From: Alphaproteobacteria bacterium
Lineage (GTDB): Bacteria > Pseudomonadota > Alphaproteobacteria > ATCC43930 > CGMCC-115725
Reading direction: 5' to 3'
Length of the DNA: 38,240 nucleotides
Assembly (NCBI GenBank): GCA_030041335.1
Contig: JASHOB010000156.1
Location: 1 to 38,240, forward strand
The notes under the pieces are model-generated. The model searched no databases. It was not told the origin of the DNA and saw only the letters and a list, made by a program, of their open reading frames with translations. Below, piece by piece: positions 32,965 through 38,240 of this stretch; the stretch's first letter is position 1, and every line of letters starts with the position of its first letter. The position numbers and the translations under genes are program-made.

Positions 32965-34290
32965 ATGGTCGCGGCAGCGTCGGGCTCGATCGTCGCGGGA
33001 AGATGCAGCGGCCGGTTGCGGATTGAGTCTGATTTGAGCGAAATCGGCGCCCCTTTCGATAGTTCGGATTCGCCGCAGCGGACCGCACGAGCGGCCGTGA
33101 CGCGCGTCACGGCCGGGCTTCGGTCGAGCGGCTGGCTGACGCGCGAGCGCGTTCGTGCCTATGCGATCATCGTGCTTGCGGTTGAAGGCGTTGCGCTCTT
33201 GATCATGCTGGCGCGCAGCTATGATCTCTTCCTGCCGATCGATCCACCGCTCTCGTTCGACTATATGAGCTTTTACGCCGCGGGCGATCTCACCGACCAC
33301 GGCGGGGCGGCGCTCGCCTATGATGAAGAAATTCACGGGCAAACGGAGAAGCGGATTTACGGCGATCCGCGCATTCCGTATTTCGGCTTCTATTACCCGC
33401 CGATCTACGAACTGCTCTGTGCCGGGTTGGCGGCAATGCCGTTCGCTGCTTCCTATGTGATTTTCATGGTGGTGGGCGCCGGGGCCTATTTTTGGGTGCT
33501 GCGCCGCACGCTTCGCGATCCGGTGTTGACCACCGCCCTCGCCGCGTTTCCGGCGGCGTTCCTCACCATCTCGCTCGGACAGAATTCGTTCCTCACCACG
33601 GCGCTGATGGGCAGCGCGCTTCTGGTTCTCGATCGTCGCCCGCTGCTCGCGGGGCTGCTCTTTGGCGCGATGAGCTACAAGCCGCATTTTCTCCTGCTGG
33701 TGCCGGTGGCGCTAGTTGCCGGTCGCCAGTGGCGGGCGTTCATTGCCGCGGTGGCCGCGGTTGCGGTGCTGGCGAGCCTGTCGCTGGTGATGCTGGGCTC
33801 GGCGCCCTGGCACGCTTGGTTGACCACGACGCCGCAGACGCAAAGGGTGTTTGCGACGGGGCGGGTCGGCTTCTCTCAGCTGGTCAATCTCTTCGGCGCG
33901 GTGCGACTGATGGGCGGCAGCACCGAACTTGCATGGGGCATTCAGGCGATGGCGCTCATCCTCGCTGCCGCCGTAGTCGCCATCGTGTGGCGGGGCTGTC
34001 GCAACGCCGAGATTCGTGGCGTGACAATGGTCGCGGCGACGCTGGTCGCCCTGCCGGTGGTTCTGTTCTACGATCTGCTGCCGGCGACCATCGCGATGGC
34101 CTGGCTGATCCGGGATGCCCGGCGTCACGGTTATCTGCCGTGGGAGAAGACGATCCTCAGCGCGATGTACCCGCTGGCGCTCTTGTGCCGGGGCGTCGGC
34201 GAAAAAACCCACGTGCCGCTAGGTTGGCTGGTCGCCTTTGGCTTGCTCGGCTTGGCGCTCGCGCATGTTCGGCGCGAGGTCACCCGCTAA
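32965..34290 (+). CDS. Glycosyltransferase family 87 membrane protein (DUF2029)
   Basis: A 441-residue inner-membrane protein with about ten hydrophobic helices after a soluble N-terminus of some 65 residues. Family features: FDYMSFYAAGDL with the conserved acidic residue in the first periplasmic loop, FGFYYPPIYELL, and SYKPHFLLLVPVAL. GT87 enzymes (for example PimE) use polyprenyl-phosphate sugars and act on the periplasmic side; the acceptor here is unknown. The ATG at 32965 has CAGGG upstream; a start nearer the first helix cannot be excluded. Its stop overlaps the convergent dehydrogenase stop by three to four bases. Confidence 0.85.
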   Translation: MVAAASGSIVAGRCSGRLRIESDLSEIGAPFDSSDSPQRTARAAVTRVTAGLRSSGWLTRERVRAYAIIVLAVEGVALLIMLARSYDLFLPIDPPLSFDYMSFYAAGDLTDHGGAALAYDEEIHGQTEKRIYGDPRIPYFGFYYPPIYELLCAGLAAMPFAASYVIFMVVGAGAYFWVLRRTLRDPVLTTALAAFPAAFLTISLGQNSFLTTALMGSALLVLDRRPLLAGLLFGAMSYKPHFLLLVPVALVAGRQWRAFIAAVAAVAVLASLSLVMLGSAPWHAWLTTTPQTQRVFATGRVGFSQLVNLFGAVRLMGGSTELAWGIQAMALILAAAVVAIVWRGCRNAEIRGVTMVAATLVALPVVLFYDLLPATIAMAWLIRDARRHGYLPWEKTILSAMYPLALLCRGVGEKTHVPLGWLVAFGLLGLALAHVRREVTR

Positions 34291-35126
34291 CGCCGGAAAA
34301 CATCGGCGAGAAACCCGAGCTCTTCCTCGCCGGCATCGCGCCATTGCCGCGCGACGCTCTCGTAGGTGCGCGCGGCGCCCGCGAACATTTGCGCGGTCGC
34401 GTCGCTGTCGAGATGGCGCGCAATCTCCTCCATCTCGCCCACCCAACGATAGGCCTTGGGGTATACCGTCGGTATCTGGCGTTGCAACCAGGCGAAAAGC
34501 TGCGGCTGCGAATCGGCGAGCTCGGCGCGCAGCGCCGCCGCAACCCGGCCGTTGGCGGCACCTCGCGCCGAGGCCATCCCGATAGCGGTGAAGCCTTTGG
34601 TCAGCGAGGCATAGGCCATCTTGAGAGCGGACGCGGCGCCGATTCCCCCTTCGACGGGGCGCACGTCGAGACCGAATTCCTTGAGCTTGCGTAGTTCATT
34701 GACGGCGTCACCCGAGGCATAGAAGCGCGGGGTATAGCCTTCGGGACGCGGCGGACCGCCGATAATGCCGACATCGACGAAGCGGCTTCCGGCAGCGGCG
34801 ACGATTTGGCCTACGCGCCTCACGGTCTCGGGCGCGACCGCGTTGCAATCGGCGTAGAGCACTTTGCCCGTGGCAGCCTTGAGTGCGGGCGCAAGCCGTT
34901 TTGCCAGCGCCACCGCTTCGGCGGGCGGCAGGATCGACAGGACCATGTCGCTTGCCGCGACCAGCGTCTCGTCGTCGTCGATGGCGATCATGCCGGCGCG
35001 GCGCGCGCGCTCGGCGCTGCCCGATCCCCTGCCAGCGAGCGACGTCATCACTTCGGCCCCTTTGGCGTGAAGCCGCGCGCCGACCCCCGAACCCATCTCC
35101 CCTGCCGCAATGATCGCGATTCGCAT
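34287..35126 (-). CDS. NAD(P)-dependent oxidoreductase, 3-hydroxyisobutyrate/6-phosphogluconate dehydrogenase-like (DUF1932)
   Basis: A 279-residue beta-hydroxyacid dehydrogenase-type enzyme. The N-terminal nucleotide-binding motif is AAGEMGSGVG (8–17; the first Gly of the usual GxGxxG is Ala). DMVLSILPPAEAV and VLYADCNAVAPETV are typical, and the C-terminal helical domain is DUF1932-like (GGIGAASALKMAYASLTKGF, with the catalytic-type Lys). Substrate unknown. The ATG at 35126 fits the family; the longer upstream frame does not. Divergent from the LtaS-like gene. Confidence 0.86.
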   Translation of the reverse strand: MRIAIIAAGEMGSGVGARLHAKGAEVMTSLAGRGSGSAERARRAGMIAIDDDETLVAASDMVLSILPPAEAVALAKRLAPALKAATGKVLYADCNAVAPETVRRVGQIVAAAGSRFVDVGIIGGPPRPEGYTPRFYASGDAVNELRKLKEFGLDVRPVEGGIGAASALKMAYASLTKGFTAIGMASARGAANGRVAAALRAELADSQPQLFAWLQRQIPTVYPKAYRWVGEMEEIARHLDSDATAQMFAGAARTYESVARQWRDAGEEELGFLADVFRR

Positions 35127-35454
35127 GGCCGCCTCGCTGCCGAATTCTGCAAGAGAGTATGGCAGAGCCGCCCGATCGGACCTAGCGAGCGATTCACCGC
35201 CCGCTTGCGGGCGCCCAATCGCGGAGCGGATTGTCGATTGTCTCGGGCGCGATGTCGCCGCCGCCTGCAGCTTTTGGATAGGCAACCCGCCTGCCGTCGC
35301 GAGCCGACAAGGCAAAAGGGTGTCCTCCATGCTGCCCCGGGTTTGGGGGCCGGCGTTCGCACCGCTTTTTTTGGAAACGACGCGCAATCTTGAAAAGCCG
35401 GCGACGCAGCGAATGACTAGCTTGCAATAATTGCGATCCGCTAGAGTGCGCGCA

Positions 35455-36963
35455 ATGTTTGGCGCGACGATAGCGGGCGGGCTGGTCCTGACCGGGATAG
35501 GCTGGGCGGCTTGCCGATGCGTCGCGCGTGCCTGGCCGCGGGTGGATTGGGCATTGCTGATCGACCTGGCGGCGCCCTTCGGCCTGTTCCTGCTCCTGGT
35601 CGTGGCGACCGCGCGGCCGTTGTTTGCCGGCGGCGTGAGCCTCGCCGTCTTTGGCGGTTATGCCTTTGCCGATGCAGTCAAACGCGCCACCCTTCTCGAG
35701 CCGGTGGTGTTTTCGGACATGTCCGAATTCATCGAGATCTTTCGGCACCCGCGACTCTATCTGCCGTTCGCCGGCACGGGTCTTGTGATCGGCGGCTTCC
35801 TGGTCATCGTCGCGGCCCTTGGCGCCGTGTTCGTGCTCGAGCCCGGCCAATGGCGCTGGTCGCCGTGGCCGGGCGCGACCCTCTTGGCCCTTGTCCTCGT
35901 TATCGCGATTGCAGCGTTTTATCAGCCGTGTCTCGGGGTGGTCGCGCGTTTCGCACGCCGGCTGGGGCCGGAGGGCGAGCCGTTCGCGGATGCAAAACGG
36001 CTGGGACCGTTGGCGGTGCTGCCCATTTACGGCGCGATCGCGCGCGTCGAGCGCCGCCGCCGCCGCCCGGCGCCGCCGGCACCACAGATCGGACGCCCGC
36101 GCAGCACGGCCCCGCCCATTGTCATGCTGCAATGCGAATCATTTTTTGACGCGCGGCGGCTGCATCCGGACGTGCCGACCGGGTTGCTGCCGGCGTTCGA
36201 CCATTGCGTGCGCACCGGGATCCAATCCGGGCGGTTCGGGGTTTCGGGCTGGGGCGCCTATACGGTGCGCGCCGAATTTTCCGCGCTAACGGGCCTCGAT
36301 GTCGCAGCCTTGGGCTTCGATCGTTGGAATCCCTATCACGCGTTTGCTAAAGCGCCGTTGCCGTCGCTGGCATGGCAGCTGCGCGATCAGGGTTACCGCA
36401 CGCTATGCCTTCACCCGTTCGATAAGCGGTTCTACGGCCGGCGCAAGGTGATGAAGGCACTCGGCTTCGACGAGTTCTGGGGCGAGGAGCACTTTGCCGA
36501 CGGCGAGCGCGCCGGCGCTTATATCGCCGATGCCGAGCTCGCGCGCCGCGCCGCGGCGATTTTGCGCGACGGCAGTCGCGGCCTGTTCCTCTTTGCCATC
36601 ACCATGGAAAATCACGGGCCGTGGGCGAGCGACAATGGGGACGGCCCTCTTGCCGATCCCGCGCCTAAATTGCCCGACGTCCCCGGCGGCGACGAACTGC
36701 GCCGGTTCCTTCACGGCCTTAAACATACCGACGCGATGCTCGGCACAATCTGCGAAACGCTTGCCGGCTTGAATGGCGGACTGGTCGCGGCTTACGGCGA
36801 TCACCTGCCGAGCCTCCCCGCGGCACTGAGCGCCCTGGGGTTCGCCGACAACGCGACCGACTATGCCATTTGGGACGCGCGCGGCGGCTGCGGATCGCGT
36901 CGCGATATCGGCGCCCATGAACTGCCGGCGGCATTGCTGGCAGCGCAGGCCGGCTTGGGCTAG
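35455..36963 (+). CDS. LTA synthase-family phosphoglycerol/phosphoethanolamine transferase
   Basis: A 502-residue inner-membrane enzyme: four or five N-terminal helices (about 1–160), an arginine/proline linker, then a periplasmic sulfatase-fold domain. Predicted metal and nucleophile residues are Glu228 (LQCESFFD), Thr270 (GAYTVRAEFSALTG, in place of LtaS TSDAEF), and Asp449/His450 (YGDHLPS); MENHGPW is also present. In Gram-negative alphaproteobacteria such proteins, for example CgmB of Sinorhizobium, decorate periplasmic glucans or other polysaccharides with phosphoglycerol; true lipoteichoic acid is not expected. ATG at 35455 without a clear ribosome site. Confidence 0.85.
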   Translation: MFGATIAGGLVLTGIGWAACRCVARAWPRVDWALLIDLAAPFGLFLLLVVATARPLFAGGVSLAVFGGYAFADAVKRATLLEPVVFSDMSEFIEIFRHPRLYLPFAGTGLVIGGFLVIVAALGAVFVLEPGQWRWSPWPGATLLALVLVIAIAAFYQPCLGVVARFARRLGPEGEPFADAKRLGPLAVLPIYGAIARVERRRRRPAPPAPQIGRPRSTAPPIVMLQCESFFDARRLHPDVPTGLLPAFDHCVRTGIQSGRFGVSGWGAYTVRAEFSALTGLDVAALGFDRWNPYHAFAKAPLPSLAWQLRDQGYRTLCLHPFDKRFYGRRKVMKALGFDEFWGEEHFADGERAGAYIADAELARRAAAILRDGSRGLFLFAITMENHGPWASDNGDGPLADPAPKLPDVPGGDELRRFLHGLKHTDAMLGTICETLAGLNGGLVAAYGDHLPSLPAALSALGFADNATDYAIWDARGGCGSRRDIGAHELPAALLAAQAGLG

Positions 36964-36990
36964 CGTGGACGGTCGAGCGGGAGAGACGTG

Positions 36991-38217
36991 GTGACGGTGA
37001 TCGAAGAGATGCAAAAATTTGCGGCGGACATGACAGAATTCCGCCACGATCTTCATGCCCACCCCGAGCTCGGCTATCACGAGGAGAGGACCGCCGACCG
37101 CGTCGCGCGCCGGCTTGCCGGCTACGGCGTCGACGTCCATCGCGGTCTCGCCACGACGGGCGTGGTCGGCACGCTGCGGCGCGGCAATTCGACCCGCTCT
37201 TTAGGACTGCGCGCCGAGCTTGATGCTTTGCCGATGGCAGAGCTCAACCGCTTTTCCCATCGCTCGCGCCATGAGGGCCGCATGCATGCCTGCGGCCATG
37301 ACGGTCATACCACCATGTTACTGGGCGCGGCGCGGTATCTCGCCGACCAGGGCGATTTCGACGGGGTGGTGAATTTCATTTTTCAGCCGGCGGAAGAGGG
37401 AGGTGCCGGCGCTAATGCGATGATCAAGGAAGGATTGTTTGAGCAATTTCCATGCGACCGGGTGTTCGGCATGCATAACGCGCCGGGTCTTGCCACCGGC
37501 AAGTTCTCGATTCGGTCAGGGCCGATGATGGCGGGCTGCGCGTTTTTTGACGTCACGGTCGGCGGCGTCGGCGGCCATGGCGCGATGCCGGAGACTGCGG
37601 TCGATCCAATCGTTGCCGCGAGCCATATCGTGAGCGCGCTGCAGACCATCGTGTCGCGCAACCTGCGCCCGTTCGAGCCCGCGGTGGTGACGGTGACCCA
37701 GATCCATGCGGGCGACGCCTACAATGTCATTCCGGCGCAAGCCGTGCTGCGCGGCACGGTACGTTGTTTCGCGCCGCAAATCATGAGTGCGATCGGCAAG
37801 CGCATCGAGCAACTCGCCGCCAATGTCGCCAGCGGCCTCGGCGCCACGGCGAAAACCGATTACCGTGTGGTTTATCCGCCGCTGGTCAACCACACCGACG
37901 AGACGCGCTACATCGCCGACGTCGCCGCCGAGCTGGTCGGCGAAGAGAATGTTCTGAGGGATGGGCGCCAGACGATGGCGTCGGAGGATTTCTCCTTCAT
38001 GTTGAACGCACGGCCCGGCGCTTTTATCAACATCGGCAATGGTGACGGCGACGGCGGCTGCGCCGTGCACAATCCCAATTACGATTTCAATGATGCGATC
38101 CTGCCGCTGGGCGCCGCACTCTGGGTCAGGCTGGTGGAGAAGCGTCTTGCCCATGGCGACGAGGCAGGCGTGGCCTCGGATCATGTCGCCATGGCCCGCG
38201 ACGGCGGCGCGCCATAG
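36991..38217 (+). CDS. M20 family amidohydrolase (hippurate hydrolase/N-acyl-amino-acid deacylase type)
   Basis: A 408-residue cytoplasmic metallohydrolase of the M20D group, which removes acyl groups from N-acyl amino acids. Metal-site residues are visible: Cys101 and His103 (MHACGHDGHTT), Glu135/Glu136 (QPAEEGG), His162 (GMHNAPG) and His360 (VHNPNYDFND). The dimerisation lid lies at about 175–290 (VGGVGGHGAMPETAVDPI). Two GTG codons at 36988 and 36991 compete; the second has GGGAG at the better seven-base spacing. It follows the LtaS-like gene by 27 bases on the same strand. The exact acyl substrate is unknown. Confidence 0.93.
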   Translation: MTVIEEMQKFAADMTEFRHDLHAHPELGYHEERTADRVARRLAGYGVDVHRGLATTGVVGTLRRGNSTRSLGLRAELDALPMAELNRFSHRSRHEGRMHACGHDGHTTMLLGAARYLADQGDFDGVVNFIFQPAEEGGAGANAMIKEGLFEQFPCDRVFGMHNAPGLATGKFSIRSGPMMAGCAFFDVTVGGVGGHGAMPETAVDPIVAASHIVSALQTIVSRNLRPFEPAVVTVTQIHAGDAYNVIPAQAVLRGTVRCFAPQIMSAIGKRIEQLAANVASGLGATAKTDYRVVYPPLVNHTDETRYIADVAAELVGEENVLRDGRQTMASEDFSFMLNARPGAFINIGNGDGDGGCAVHNPNYDFNDAILPLGAALWVRLVEKRLAHGDEAGVASDHVAMARDGGAP

Positions 38218-38240
38218 GCTTTTGGCTGGCGCGGGACCGT

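Overview
The window is GC-rich, densely coded chromosomal DNA from an alphaproteobacterium. I cannot name the genus; a Rhodospirillales-like or Rhizobiales-like lineage is the best guess. The evidence is gene order: prs–rplY, lgt–midA–pgeF, a maf–aroE–coaE–dnaQ–secB–tim44–mltA–smr–xre series, and hemE–hemH–hemJ–rho are all arrangements characteristic of that class. I found no rRNA, tRNA or CRISPR array.

Layout. 1–7.8 kb (all minus): partial rplY, prs, a lipoprotein gene, pgeF, midA, lgt and a nitrate/sulfonate/taurine-type ABC importer; the importer through the lipoprotein gene (eight genes) is packed tightly enough to be one transcript. 7.9–11.5 kb: a 2-hydroxyacid dehydrogenase, an alpha/beta hydrolase and two tandem glutathione-transferase paralogues. 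11.6–15.4 kb (minus): xre, smr and lutCBA for lactate oxidation. 15.7–17.2 kb: three small exported proteins. 17.3–23.3 kb: mltA, tim44, secB (plus), dnaQ, coaE, aroE, maf, ppsR. 23.3–23.7 kb: a non-coding, AT-richer spacer. 23.7–28.1 kb (plus): hemE, hemH, hemJ, a small exported protein and rho. 28.1–30.9 kb: an accessory-looking block with a sulfatase and a decayed IS110-type transposase tail. 30.9–38.2 kb: an Fe-S uracil-DNA glycosylase-like protein, a small exported protein, a Flp pilin with its prepilin peptidase, a GT87 glycosyltransferase, a 3-hydroxyisobutyrate-dehydrogenase-like enzyme, an LtaS-type phosphoglycerol transferase and an M20 amidohydrolase.

The most important reading is that the ppsR–hemE spacer (about 23,315–23,705) is a strong candidate for the chromosomal replication origin. 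In Caulobacter crescentus and Rickettsia the origin lies next to hemE, with the RP001/ppsR-type gene on the other side. Gene direction agrees: 25 of 29 genes to the left are on the minus strand and 9 of 14 to the right on the plus strand, so most genes point away from the spacer. The spacer's last 60 bases contain only 20 G/C by hand count.

Other points worth attention: the ferrochelatase carries a C-X6-C-X-C tail that predicts a [2Fe-2S] cluster; the UDG-like protein keeps a C-X2-C-X70-C-X16-C iron-sulfur pattern but has a changed catalytic motif; two adjacent exported proteins share a C-X12-C-X3-W module with no known function; and a 53-residue Flp pilin gene sits beside cpaA without the rest of a Tad system.
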